DNA of 10,257 nt from Rhodospirillaceae bacterium (lineage in GTDB: Bacteria > Pseudomonadota > Alphaproteobacteria > Micavibrionales > Micavibrionaceae): NCBI GenBank assembly GCA_003452275.1, contig DMIT01000024.1, positions 1-10,257 of the forward strand. The letters are read 5' to 3'. The notes under the pieces were generated by a model. That model did not search any database and was not told where the DNA came from. It saw only the letters and a list, made by a program, of their open reading frames with translations. This document shows positions 1 to 6,875 of the stretch, in pieces (positions within the stretch are counted from its first letter, which is position 1; every line of letters begins with the position of its first letter). The position numbers and the translations under genes were made by a program.

Positions 1-813
1 AATAACGCATGGCGGCAACGCAGGAGGGGCTGCTGGAGCTGCTGCGGCTGTATTATATTGAGGGGCTACCACTGTCACCGGTGTTACGTTATTTCTTGCC
101 GCACCCTGTTTGCCAAATAACGCCATGTCGCTTTGTCCATCTGCGGTTCTCAAATAAACCAAGTCATCCGCACGTCCGGCTGCGCGATAAGAGATAACTG
201 CTTTTGCCGGATCGTCACTTGCGATACCACCGGAAACAACAATCCTTTTAATGTCGTGCGCTTCACATCCTTCAACCATTGAAGCCCCAGTGGTAAAGCC
301 ACCCGTTAATGCTCCAACGCCAACAGCCGAAAGACCCAAGCTGACAGATCCTTGTGCAACACAACCAGACACACCACCTGCAAGACCTGGGGCATAAACT
401 GGTGTCGCTTGTTTGGCTTGACGCGCATCAACATGAACGCCGCCATTATTTGCACTGGCAGATGATTGAACGGCGCCTTCCTCAATGGTTGCGGCTCCGC
501 CAGTTGCGGTTGCGGCACCACCTTCAGCTTTAACGCCAACGGTTGTATGGTTCGTTGCCGCTGCATTCGCTGCTGCCGCTGCCTGTGCTGCTGCCTGCGC
601 CGCTGCTTGAGATGCCGCACTTCCGCCACCACCGCCATTATTTACAGTCGATGGGCTTGGGCTAGGGCTTGGAATAATAATCGGGTCTGGAACAGGTGGG
701 CATGTATTTTGACCAGTGCTACCACAGGCTGCGGATGCATCGGCTGCGGCTCCCAATAAACCAATTGCGAGTGTAGTAGCTGATAAAGTAGCTTTCATAA
801 ATGATTTTTTCAT
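1..813 (-). CDS. Exported Ala/Gly-rich protein of unknown function, 3' end outside window
   Basis: A leftward reading frame starts at ATG 813-811 and stays open for 271 codons to the window edge, so the C-terminus is missing. A strong Shine-Dalgarno stretch (complement of 822-830) lies 8 bases before the ATG; a second in-frame ATG is at codon 6. Residues 1-28 look like a signal peptide (MKKSF start, Ala/Leu core, ASA end). Cys30 follows directly, but SAAC is a poor lipobox, so a soluble or surface-exposed protein is more likely than a lipoprotein. After this come Pro/Ser repeats (residues 43-55), a Gly run, an Ala/Gln low-complexity tract (66-87), and a Gly-rich hydrophobic module bounded by Cys151 and Cys183. 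The visible end (253-271) is Ala/Pro-rich. I do not recognise the family. It is divergent from the 1017 gene and about 1.7 kb from the dot genes; a link to secretion is inference only. Confidence 0.8.
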   Translation of the reverse strand, partial: MKKSFMKATLSATTLAIGLLGAAADASAACGSTGQNTCPPVPDPIIIPSPSPSPSTVNNGGGGGSAASQAAAQAAAQAAAAANAAATNHTTVGVKAEGGAATATGGAATIEEGAVQSSASANNGGVHVDARQAKQATPVYAPGLAGGVSGCVAQGSVSLGLSAVGVGALTGGFTTGASMVEGCEAHDIKRIVVSGGIASDDPAKAVISYRAAGRADDLVYLRTADGQSDMALFGKQGAARNNVTPVTVVAPQYNTAAAAPAAPPALPPCVI

Positions 814-866
814 TTTACACGTCCCCCTTTAGAAGGCCTAAGAGTTGAATTGTTTGTATGGACGAA

Positions 867-896
867 AACATAAATGAAATGTGAAGTTTATGTCAA
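867..896 (-). promoter_or_regulatory. Sigma70-like promoter for the leftward exported-protein gene
   Basis: On the minus strand a perfect -35 box TTGACA (complement of 891-896) is followed after 18 bases by TATGTT (complement of 867-872), four of six matches to TATAAT. Transcription would start near 860, giving a leader of about 45 bases before the ATG at 813. Found by eye, so it remains a prediction. Confidence 0.55.
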
Positions 897-913
897 GATA
901 ATTTTCAGAATAT

Positions 914-944
914 TTTTTCTTGCGTTTTAAAATACGGATATGAT
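914..944 (+). promoter_or_regulatory. Possible promoter for the 456-residue protein gene
   Basis: TATGAT at 939-944 is a good -10 box (five of six). The -35 candidate 18 bases upstream, a T-rich hexamer around 915-920, is poor. The region is AT-rich and lies between two divergent genes, so a promoter is expected here, but the exact boxes are uncertain. Confidence 0.3.
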
Positions 945-1016
945 ATTTATGTGGCTCACTTTACAGAAACTATATAACCGTGGACGACAAGTTTATAATG
1001 TCCCCAACCCGATGGT

Positions 1017-2387
1017 GTGAACATGGCTGCTTCGATTGCTCTCAATTCCTCTGCTGTTGATATGGATGTGGCCGATGATACGGCTCCGAAAGGATTGCGC
1101 AAATTTGCGGGCGGTTTGTTAAGCCGCGTTAAAAAAGTCGGCGAAAATCTGCGCAATATCAAGATGACCAAAGAAGATGTGGTTTTTGGAGCTGCCAGTA
1201 TCGGTGCAGGACTTCTTGCAAAAACAGCGGCTGTAGCGGCCTTGGGCGTCGCATCAGGTGGTTCGGCGATTTTATTGGCGGCTGCGGGTGGCGCGGCGAT
1301 GGGACTTGCCAAAGCTGCGGTCAAACATGGCCGTGAAGGAAAAAGTATCGGTTCCTTTTTCAGCCGCACAACATTGATGAGTACCGTCTCCAGCACTGCG
1401 ATCTCGGTGGCGACTTTGGGCTATAGCGGGTTATTTGAATGCGCAACGGGGCAAACTCTGACGCACGCGCTGGGCGAAGTCTTCCAGAAAGCGGCCGATA
1501 AATTATTCCATCTTGCCCCGTTTGGAAACGCATTCGCGGCCGCCCCGGATATCAATCCGGATCCTGTTCCCGAACACTTGAAGGACGTGGTTCCGCCAAG
1601 AGAGCCCGCCATTCTTCCTGATGATACTCAAGTTGAGTTTATTGAGGAAGAGGAGGGTGGAGAGCTAGACGTAGCACCGGCTGCTGCACAACCGGTCAAT
1701 CATATGCCGCCAGCACCTTTAAAAACCATCGCGGCCACCCCTGAAATGAAAGCGGATAGTGGTTCCGTGTATGAAGGAAATAAGAATATTGATGACGAGA
1801 CACGTTCCCGCGCTCTGGCATGGGCCAAGGCCATGAATCCTGCGGCAGAGATTGCCGCAAAGCCTGCTGTGCCTTCTGTTCCTCTTACTTCGGCAGATAA
1901 AGTGATTGGCGTGCGCGATCTTTCGGCATCGACGATGGCGGGGACTGATCCAAAAAATATTGTGCTGGATACAGGTAATGCGGGCGTGAAGGTCAGAATG
2001 CCCGCTGTTCCCAATATGGATGCGGAGATTAAAACAGCCAATGCGGTTATTCATGAGGCAGTCGCAGCGGGAGATGCCGGGTTGAACGAACTTGACCCTC
2101 GTAAATTGGCAGGGGCTTGTGTAACCGATCTTCCTTCTTCACAGGCAGCCTTGGAAGCCCAGAATGGCGTATTGCCGAATACTTGCACCACTGCCAAAGA
2201 TGATATGGGTGCGGGTGATTATGTTATTGTTCGGGATGCTGCCGACCAGCCAAGTGCCAAACGCGGTCTGCGTGTGCTTTTCTCGACGGCAGCCGAGAAA
2301 ACTACTGCCTTTATCGGGCGTGTGGTCGGGTCTGAATTGCCTGACATGATGACCGAAAAACTGGCTGCGGCGGCACCGGCTCCTTAA
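1017..2387 (+). CDS. Unrecognised protein with Gly/Ala-rich hydrophobic segments, beside the T4BSS cluster
   Basis: The frame codes for 456 residues from GTG 1017 or 454 from ATG 1023; an in-frame stop at 996-998 bars an earlier start. Neither start has a clear Shine-Dalgarno site. Residues 24-55 are basic (KGLRKF, SRVKK). Residues 56-100 are almost all small and hydrophobic, with Gly/Ala patterns that could form one or two membrane hairpins, and 119-140 is a second hydrophobic stretch. Residues 175-235 are Pro-rich, with an acidic patch near 206-217. The remaining half is Ala-rich with three cysteines (368, 390 and, earlier, 142). There is no cleavable signal peptide. The gene precedes dotD in the same direction with a 171-base gap. 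It could be a membrane-associated accessory protein or a secreted substrate of the T4BSS, but no motif proves either. Confidence is in its being a real gene. Confidence 0.8.
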   Translation: MNMAASIALNSSAVDMDVADDTAPKGLRKFAGGLLSRVKKVGENLRNIKMTKEDVVFGAASIGAGLLAKTAAVAALGVASGGSAILLAAAGGAAMGLAKAAVKHGREGKSIGSFFSRTTLMSTVSSTAISVATLGYSGLFECATGQTLTHALGEVFQKAADKLFHLAPFGNAFAAAPDINPDPVPEHLKDVVPPREPAILPDDTQVEFIEEEEGGELDVAPAAAQPVNHMPPAPLKTIAATPEMKADSGSVYEGNKNIDDETRSRALAWAKAMNPAAEIAAKPAVPSVPLTSADKVIGVRDLSASTMAGTDPKNIVLDTGNAGVKVRMPAVPNMDAEIKTANAVIHEAVAAGDAGLNELDPRKLAGACVTDLPSSQAALEAQNGVLPNTCTTAKDDMGAGDYVIVRDAADQPSAKRGLRVLFSTAAEKTTAFIGRVVGSELPDMMTEKLAAAAPAP

Positions 2388-2429
2388 AATTATCAGAGCG
2401 AAAATTTTGGAAAATATAGTTAAATGTGT

Positions 2430-2454
2430 GAAGTCCTGCTTGTAAGCGGGCTTC
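2430..2454 (+). repeat. Hairpin upstream of dotD
   Basis: An inverted repeat GAAGTCC / GGGCTTC, extended inside by GCT / AGC with one bulged base and a four-base loop, could form a stable RNA stem. There is no T-run after it, so it is not a typical intrinsic terminator. It overlaps the possible dotD promoter, so it may equally be a chance or DNA-level palindrome. Confidence 0.4.
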
Positions 2455-2468
2455 TGAACCGCTATTGT
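2440..2468 (+). promoter_or_regulatory. Possible promoter of the dotD-dotC-dotB-icmT operon
   Basis: TTGTAA (2440-2445) and TATTGT (2463-2468) are separated by 17 bases; each matches the sigma70 consensus at four of six positions. Position and spacing suit an operon promoter about 85 bases before dotD, but the match is modest, and read-through from the upstream gene is also possible because no terminator is visible between them. Confidence 0.3.
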
Positions 2469-2558
2469 GTGGTGGCTTTTGCATTTTTAGGTTTGGTGCG
2501 TATCCTGTTCGGGCGAAGACCTAAGGGTGGAATTATTTAAAAAAGGGTGCTGTAGTCA

Positions 2559-3089
2559 ATGATTCGTTCAACTTTCTTATCTTTATCATGTGCCGTGATG
2601 ATTGTGGGCTTAACAGCATGTGCCCCGGGCTATCCGATTCACGTCAAAGACCCGCAATTGGTGGCGCAACCTGATAAAGTCTCCATGATGCTGGCGCAGG
2701 CGGCTGATAAAGCCTCGAATGCCCTCGAAGCTCTGGCCTCTGTCGAACAGAAAAGAACACCTGCCGGTCAGGTTCCTGCGATTGTCGGAGCCCCTGCCGA
2801 ATTGAACCGCGCCATTACCATTCAATGGGTCGGCCCCGTTGACCAGATCACCAAGGTTCTGGCGGATAAAGCCAGTTATCGTTTTGTGACATTGGGTGCG
2901 GTTCCTGCAACGCCGGTGGTCGTGAATGTGGATGTGACCAATAAACCGATTATCGAGGTTCTGCGCAGTATCGGGTTGCAACTGGGTGCCCGCGCCGATG
3001 TCTATGTCGATAGTACGGAAAGAATGGTGGCTTTGACCTATTCTCCGGTGACCGGTCGCGGCGATGTCGCTTTGAACCCTCGTTATTAA
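2559..3089 (+). CDS. dotD: DotD-family outer-membrane lipoprotein of a type IVB secretion system (TraH-like)
   Basis: 176 residues. The N-terminus is a lipoprotein signal peptide with lipobox LTAC and the lipidated cysteine at position 21, followed by a short linker. Residues about 40-65 (LAQAADKASNALEALASVEQ) form the helical segment typical of DotD. The C-terminal domain (about 80-170, with ITIQWVGPVDQITKVLA and PIIEVLRSIGLQLG) matches the DotD globular domain, which is known to resemble the N0 domain of secretins. In Legionella, DotD and DotC are outer-membrane proteins that help place DotH in the outer part of the core complex; Legionella DotD is about 163 residues, so this one is full length. 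An AAGGG at 2543-2547 lies 11 bases before the ATG, a rather long spacing. dotC follows 16 bases downstream, indicating cotranscription. Confidence 0.9.
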   Translation: MIRSTFLSLSCAVMIVGLTACAPGYPIHVKDPQLVAQPDKVSMMLAQAADKASNALEALASVEQKRTPAGQVPAIVGAPAELNRAITIQWVGPVDQITKVLADKASYRFVTLGAVPATPVVVNVDVTNKPIIEVLRSIGLQLGARADVYVDSTERMVALTYSPVTGRGDVALNPRY

Positions 3090-3105
3090 GGCAGGAGAAA
3101 AAGGA

Positions 3106-4065
3106 ATGCTGTTATCCTCTCCTCAAACCCGCATCGTGATCCTGAGCGTCGGCCTTGTTTTCGGGACGTGGGTTACGCCGGCTTTTGCAACGTCTTTCTT
3201 TCAACCGCAGCAGCAACAGGTTCAGCAACCTGTTCTTGAAGATATCGATGTCAATGAAATGATGCGTCAGGAAAATCTGGGCCAGACGCAGGTGGATGCC
3301 GAATCCGAAATGGCGATCCCCAAAACCCTGACCCAGCTTCAGGAAATTGCAGGTTATAAAGCGCCGAAAGGCAGTGACAGCAAAGAAATGCCTTTTGATA
3401 TCCGTAAGGAATCATTGAAAGAAGCCGCTCTCTCTTATGGGGCCCGCGGCGGGCTTGCAGCGCGTAGCTATGAAATCAATAAAAGCATCGGGGGCAAAGG
3501 CGTCTATCTGGATAAGGTCTATGATTTCCGCCAATTGCTGATTTCGGCGCCGTCCGGTTTCATGATCGAACCGCCGATTATCTCCGAATCGCTCAAAGCC
3601 TTATTGATCGAAGGCGATGGACAAAAAGCAGCGGTGGCGGATGCGATCTATAAGATTAATGAAAACGTCAAAATCGTTTCTGCCCCGCGTAACTGGCGGC
3701 AATATCTGGAAAGAACATGGGGGCCTGTCGAGGAGCCTCCGGAAATCCTGCGTCCCAAAGATGAAAAAGAACGTGCCGAATGGCGCATCAATGTCAAAGC
3801 AGGCTGGTTAGAAGGATTTGAACAGGCAGACGAAGTGTTCGCGCAGGATCTAAACCGTCTGCAATATGAATTCAGCGGCATGGTTCGCTATCGTCAGCTT
3901 TTGGCGCAAGGCATGGTGTCTGCACCATTTGCCCAGCAAATTGACCGCGGGGTGACCGGCGAAGCGAGTGCATCGACCATGCGTGTCGGTGATCGTGCCG
4001 TGGTGATTACCGGTGTTCCTGAACTCATAACGGAATCGCAAAGATGGCAGCCCGCAAACCGGTAA
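3106..4065 (+). CDS. dotC: DotC-family type IVB secretion protein (TraI-like), without a lipobox
   Basis: 319 residues, against about 303 in Legionella DotC. AGGAG at 3093-3097 lies 8 bases before the ATG. Residues 1-28 are a signal peptide ending in AFA, a signal-peptidase I site, followed by a Gln-rich stretch (33-41). Family motifs are clear: EAALSYGARGGLAARSYEIN (106-125), FRQLLI (141-146), GFMIEPPIISE (151-161), RNWRQYL (195-201), a W-x2-N-x3-GW region (226-234), and a closing helix with the RYRQLL core (261-266). DotC works with DotD in the outer-membrane part of the Dot/Icm core complex and assists DotH localisation. Oddly, the protein contains no cysteine at all, so it cannot be lipidated as the Legionella protein is. 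It overlaps dotB by 22 bases, which suggests translational coupling. Confidence 0.92.
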   Translation: MLLSSPQTRIVILSVGLVFGTWVTPAFATSFFQPQQQQVQQPVLEDIDVNEMMRQENLGQTQVDAESEMAIPKTLTQLQEIAGYKAPKGSDSKEMPFDIRKESLKEAALSYGARGGLAARSYEINKSIGGKGVYLDKVYDFRQLLISAPSGFMIEPPIISESLKALLIEGDGQKAAVADAIYKINENVKIVSAPRNWRQYLERTWGPVEEPPEILRPKDEKERAEWRINVKAGWLEGFEQADEVFAQDLNRLQYEFSGMVRYRQLLAQGMVSAPFAQQIDRGVTGEASASTMRVGDRAVVITGVPELITESQRWQPANR

Positions 4066-5204
4066 GTCTTACCAAAGGTGACCAATCTCTGGTGCAGACG
4101 TGGCCGGAAGAGCCGCATCGTTTCACCGAGGAACATGTTGACCCCTTCCTGATGTGGTGCGTCCGCAAGGGGACATCCGATATTTCCATTCAAACCGACC
4201 GTCCGGTTTATACCGATATTTACGGGACGCTTTATCCGGCGACCTATCGCGCGCTGGACGGTGTGGATATGACCGTATTCTTGCATAAAATTTACGGGCC
4301 GGACGCGCTGGCGCGACTGGCATCGGGCAAGGATCTGGACGTTTCGTATGAAATCCGCCCCGACCGTTATTCGCGGTCACGTTTCCGTGTCAATATTACG
4401 GCCATTTTATCGCGCGGACGCGATGCGGCGCAGATTACGATGCGGGTCATGCCCGCCGAACCGCCGCGGATGCTGGATATGGGGATTGAACAACAGATCA
4501 TTGATAATTTTGCGCCGCGTCAGGGGATGATTGTGATTACCGGGCCAACCGGTTCGGGTAAAACAACCCTGCTCGCAGGTGGAATGCGTATGTTGCTGGA
4601 ACGCCCGCATGGCTGCGGCAAAATGCTGACCTACGAAGCCCCGATTGAATTCACTTACGACTCGATCCACTCGCCGCGCTCACTGGTGGCGCAGACCGAA
4701 GTTCACCGGCATTTGCCCGATTTCTCTTCGGGGGTCAGGAACGCGCTGCGCCGGAAACCGAATATCATTCTGGTGGGTGAGGCAAGGGATAAAGAAACCA
4801 TTTCCGCAGCTATTGAGGCCGCGCAAACCGGTCACGCCGTTTATACCACCACCCATACGACGGGTGTCGCATCGACCATTCGCCGCATGATTTCGGCCTT
4901 TGACAAGAATGAACGCTCTGAACGGGCCTATGCCTTGATGGAAACTTTGCGCATGATCGTCACGCAATCGCTGGTTCCTAAAAAGGGCGGCGGGCGTCTG
5001 GGTGTGCGTGAATGGATGATTTTCCCCGACGAAGTGCGTGAGAAACTGCTGGATAAGGATTTCGATGACTGGACTAATGAAATCCAGCGTATGATCCCGT
5101 TCTACGGGCAAACCATGTCCAAATCGGCTACTTTGGCCTTTGAAAAAGGCCTGATCGAAAAACGCTTCTATCTCTTGCTCACCGGTGGCGGCGGCGCGCA
5201 TTAG
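4044..5204 (+). CDS. dotB: DotB-family type IVB secretion ATPase (TraJ-like)
   Basis: 386 residues, close to Legionella DotB (about 377). It is a cytoplasmic hexameric ATPase of the VirB11/PilT superfamily that powers substrate transfer by the Dot/Icm apparatus. Visible elements: N-terminal domain (about 25-140, with SDISIQTDRPVYTDIYG), Walker A GPTGSGKTT (167-175), Asp-box region YEAPIEFTYD (197-206), Walker B-like NIILVGEARD (240-249) and His box TGHAVYTTTHT (262-272). The C-terminal GVREWMIFPDEVREKLL (320-336) is of DotB/TraJ type and helps separate it from PilT. All catalytic motifs are intact. The start ATG lies inside the end of dotC with a weak GGA 9 bases upstream, fitting coupled translation. 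icmT follows after 52 bases. Confidence 0.95.
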   Translation: MAARKPVSLTKGDQSLVQTWPEEPHRFTEEHVDPFLMWCVRKGTSDISIQTDRPVYTDIYGTLYPATYRALDGVDMTVFLHKIYGPDALARLASGKDLDVSYEIRPDRYSRSRFRVNITAILSRGRDAAQITMRVMPAEPPRMLDMGIEQQIIDNFAPRQGMIVITGPTGSGKTTLLAGGMRMLLERPHGCGKMLTYEAPIEFTYDSIHSPRSLVAQTEVHRHLPDFSSGVRNALRRKPNIILVGEARDKETISAAIEAAQTGHAVYTTTHTTGVASTIRRMISAFDKNERSERAYALMETLRMIVTQSLVPKKGGGRLGVREWMIFPDEVREKLLDKDFDDWTNEIQRMIPFYGQTMSKSATLAFEKGLIEKRFYLLLTGGGGAH

Positions 5205-5256
5205 CCGGCTTCCTTATATTAACCTTTTGTCATCACTTTCAGGATAAGCTCATAGA

Positions 5257-5562
5257 ATGGCAGTCAGTCAAATAGCAGATCTCAAGGAACAGGTGAATTG
5301 GCATTGGCGAAATACAATGCGCCCCATTCGCTTCTTCAATTTTGACGTAAAGGCGATTATTCCGTTTTTCGTTCTGTTGTTCTATCTGCGCCTGACGACG
5401 TTGGTCATCTGTATCTTGTCAACCTTGCTTTTCTGGGGGCTTGAGAAAAAAGGCCTGACGGCGGATGCCGCGATGCGGGCCCTTAGGGTGAATATCATCG
5501 GCAATTTCCGTCCGGGGCTTCCCAGATTCCGTTACCGTAAGCTGAAAGACTTCGGACGCTAA
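5257..5562 (+). CDS. icmT: IcmT-family inner-membrane protein of a type IVB secretion system (TraK-like)
   Basis: 101 residues, somewhat longer than Legionella IcmT (about 86). The family signature is NWHWRNTMRPIRFF (14-27), followed by a hydrophobic stretch from about 32 to 61 that can form one or two membrane segments, then LEKKGLTADAAMRALR (62-77) and a basic tail with RPGLPRFRYRK. IcmT is a small inner-membrane component; in Legionella it is needed for intracellular growth and for exit from host cells, while its IncI homologue TraK serves conjugation. An AGGA at 5241-5244 lies 12 bases before the ATG, so initiation may be weak. The gene sits directly after dotB, as traK follows traJ on IncI plasmids, whereas in Legionella icmT is in a different genomic region. 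Confidence 0.9.
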   Translation: MAVSQIADLKEQVNWHWRNTMRPIRFFNFDVKAIIPFFVLLFYLRLTTLVICILSTLLFWGLEKKGLTADAAMRALRVNIIGNFRPGLPRFRYRKLKDFGR

Positions 5563-5627
5563 TTCTTTCACTAAAAAACAAGTTCTGCCTTGAGTTTTTT
5601 ATGGCTCCATCCTAATGTTGGCTGGAT

Positions 5628-5647
5628 AAAGGGTAAGAAAGCCCTTT
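5628..5647 (+). repeat. Short inverted repeat before the TcpQ-like gene
   Basis: AAAGGG (5628-5633) and CCCTTT (5642-5647) can pair around an 8-base loop in the 109-base gap between icmT and the next gene. There is no T-run after it. A weak promoter-like pair (TTGAGT near 5589-5594, TAATGT 17 bases later) lies just upstream. Either may be chance. Confidence 0.25.
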
Positions 5648-5671
5648 CATGAAATTTTCTGGAGCTTGACT

Positions 5672-6820
5672 ATGTTTATGAATCTTTTGCCCAAGGAAAC
5701 AGCGGGATCAGTTTTCCGTTTTCTATGCCTGATGGTAACCCTGTCCCCATCGGTTGCCCACGCCGGATTCGACTGGACTCCGCCAGCAGCTCCAGCCGTT
5801 CAGCAGCAGGCTCCGGTTGTGCATGATGCAACCCCTCCGTCGGCTTCTTTATCCGGCCCGCTGACCCCTGAACCCGATGCATTGCCTGTTCCGGTGGGGA
5901 ATGTGGAATCGACCCCTATTTCCCGTGCTGAACCGCCGGCTGAGCCGTTGGTCGTTGAAAATAAGAAAGCTGTGGTTGCTCCGGCTGCCGACCCGATCCC
6001 TGTCGCAGACAAGATGGAGCCTTTACCACTTCCTGCCCCGACTCCTGTTGCTAGTCCTGCTCCTGCGCCGATTGTCAGGGCGGCTCCTGTTTCCGCTCCT
6101 GTTGCGGCGGCCCCTGTTCCTGCCGATAGTGTCGAAGGTTTTGGAAAAGATATTCCGTTGGCAATGGCTCTGCATGATATCGTGCCGGCCCAATATGCCT
6201 ATGCCTTTGCGCCACGGGATATTGCGGGGACAAAAATTTCATGGCGTGGCGGGAAGCCATGGCAGGCTGTTCTGAAAGATGCGTTGGCTCCTGTGGGGCT
6301 GGATATGGCCCTGAATGGAAATGCGCTTACGATTTTCTCGGGACAATCCGCACCGGCTCTGCCACCGGCTAACCCTGTGGCTCCCCCTGTTGTAACATCC
6401 GATCTTCCTGTTCCGACTTCCGGCCCAGCTCCTGATTCCACTATGGTTGCAGCCCGCCCTGCGGTTTCTGCGCCGCTGCCGCTGGTGACACCGCAGGATG
6501 CGCAGGATCAGGAACGCATTGCTGCTGGAAATACCAGACCGGTTATGACCGCCATGGATTTGAAAGCCACCCGCAAATGGCAGGCCCGTCCGGGTGCGAC
6601 CTTGCGCCAGACGCTTGAATCATGGGCCAAAGAAGCCAATGTAGAAGTCAGCTGGTCAACACCGTATGATTACCCGATCAATAATGCTTTTTATTTTGAC
6701 GGGCAATTCAGTCAGGCGGTTGATTCCCTGTTATCCTCTTACGGCGGTGAAAGCCCGAGTCCCAAGGGGCGGCTTTATCCGAATCTTCCCGAAGGCCCTT
6801 CAGTCCTGATGGTGAATTAG
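5672..6820 (+). CDS. Periplasmic protein with two TcpQ/secretin-N-like domains and Pro/Ala-rich linkers
   Basis: I place the start at ATG 5672, giving 382 residues, because GGAG at 5661-5664 lies 7 bases upstream; the TTG at 5666 would be only one base from it. Residues 1-31 are a signal peptide ending in AHA. A long Pro/Ala/Val-rich linker (35-152) leads to a first folded domain (157-222, with PLAMALHDIVPAQYAYAF and ISWRGGKPWQAVL). A second Pro-rich linker (225-275) leads to a C-terminal domain (302-382) that matches the TcpQ family: KWQARPGATLRQTLESWA, VEVSWSTPYDYPINN and FDGQFSQAVDSLLSSYGG. TcpQ-type domains occur in periplasmic partners of secretins and type IVB pili and in PilL-like proteins of IncI plasmids. 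Its place after icmT suggests an outer-membrane or peptidoglycan-side role in the same machine; that is inference. Confidence 0.8.
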   Translation: MFMNLLPKETAGSVFRFLCLMVTLSPSVAHAGFDWTPPAAPAVQQQAPVVHDATPPSASLSGPLTPEPDALPVPVGNVESTPISRAEPPAEPLVVENKKAVVAPAADPIPVADKMEPLPLPAPTPVASPAPAPIVRAAPVSAPVAAAPVPADSVEGFGKDIPLAMALHDIVPAQYAYAFAPRDIAGTKISWRGGKPWQAVLKDALAPVGLDMALNGNALTIFSGQSAPALPPANPVAPPVVTSDLPVPTSGPAPDSTMVAARPAVSAPLPLVTPQDAQDQERIAAGNTRPVMTAMDLKATRKWQARPGATLRQTLESWAKEANVEVSWSTPYDYPINNAFYFDGQFSQAVDSLLSSYGGESPSPKGRLYPNLPEGPSVLMVN

Positions 6821-6827
6821 AAATAGA

Positions 6828-6856
6828 AAAACCCCCGCCGGATCAGCGGGGGTTTT
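6828..6856. terminator. Bidirectional intrinsic terminator between the TcpQ-like gene and the porin gene
   Basis: AAAACCCCCGC (6828-6838) and GCGGGGGTTTT (6846-6856) form an 11-base-pair stem with a 7-base loop. The A-run on one side and T-run on the other give a U-tract on either strand. It lies 8 bases after the rightward stop and about 20 bases after the leftward porin stop, so it can end both convergent transcripts. Confidence 0.85.
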
Positions 6857-6875
6857 GACTGTTGTTGCATTCTCT

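Noticed and set aside
9..197. Small rightward frame at the left edge
   Set aside because: It lies antisense inside the open leftward gene and has no family features.
306..759. Open frames on both strands encoding Arg/Gln-rich or Cys-rich polypeptides
   Set aside because: They are out-of-frame readings of the Ala/Gln-rich stretch of the leftward exported-protein gene; no signal or ribosome site supports them.
956..2054. Several leftward frames of 63-146 codons
   Set aside because: All are antisense to the 456-residue gene and arise from its Ala/Gly-rich codons; none has a credible start region.
4680..5201. Leftward 173-codon frame
   Set aside because: Antisense to the conserved ATPase core of dotB, whose intact motifs establish the coding frame.
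4044..5204. dotB considered as a PilT-type pilus retraction ATPase
   Set aside because: The sequence is of the same superfamily, but its C-terminal region and its dotD, dotC and icmT neighbours point to DotB/TraJ.
5666..5671. TTG start for the TcpQ-like gene
   Set aside because: It would lie one base after the GGAG ribosome site; ATG 5672 has proper spacing.
5770..6130. Repetitive GCTCCTGTT-like units considered as a DNA repeat array or CRISPR
   Set aside because: They are irregular codons for a Pro/Ala/Val-rich linker, with no fixed repeat length and no spacers.
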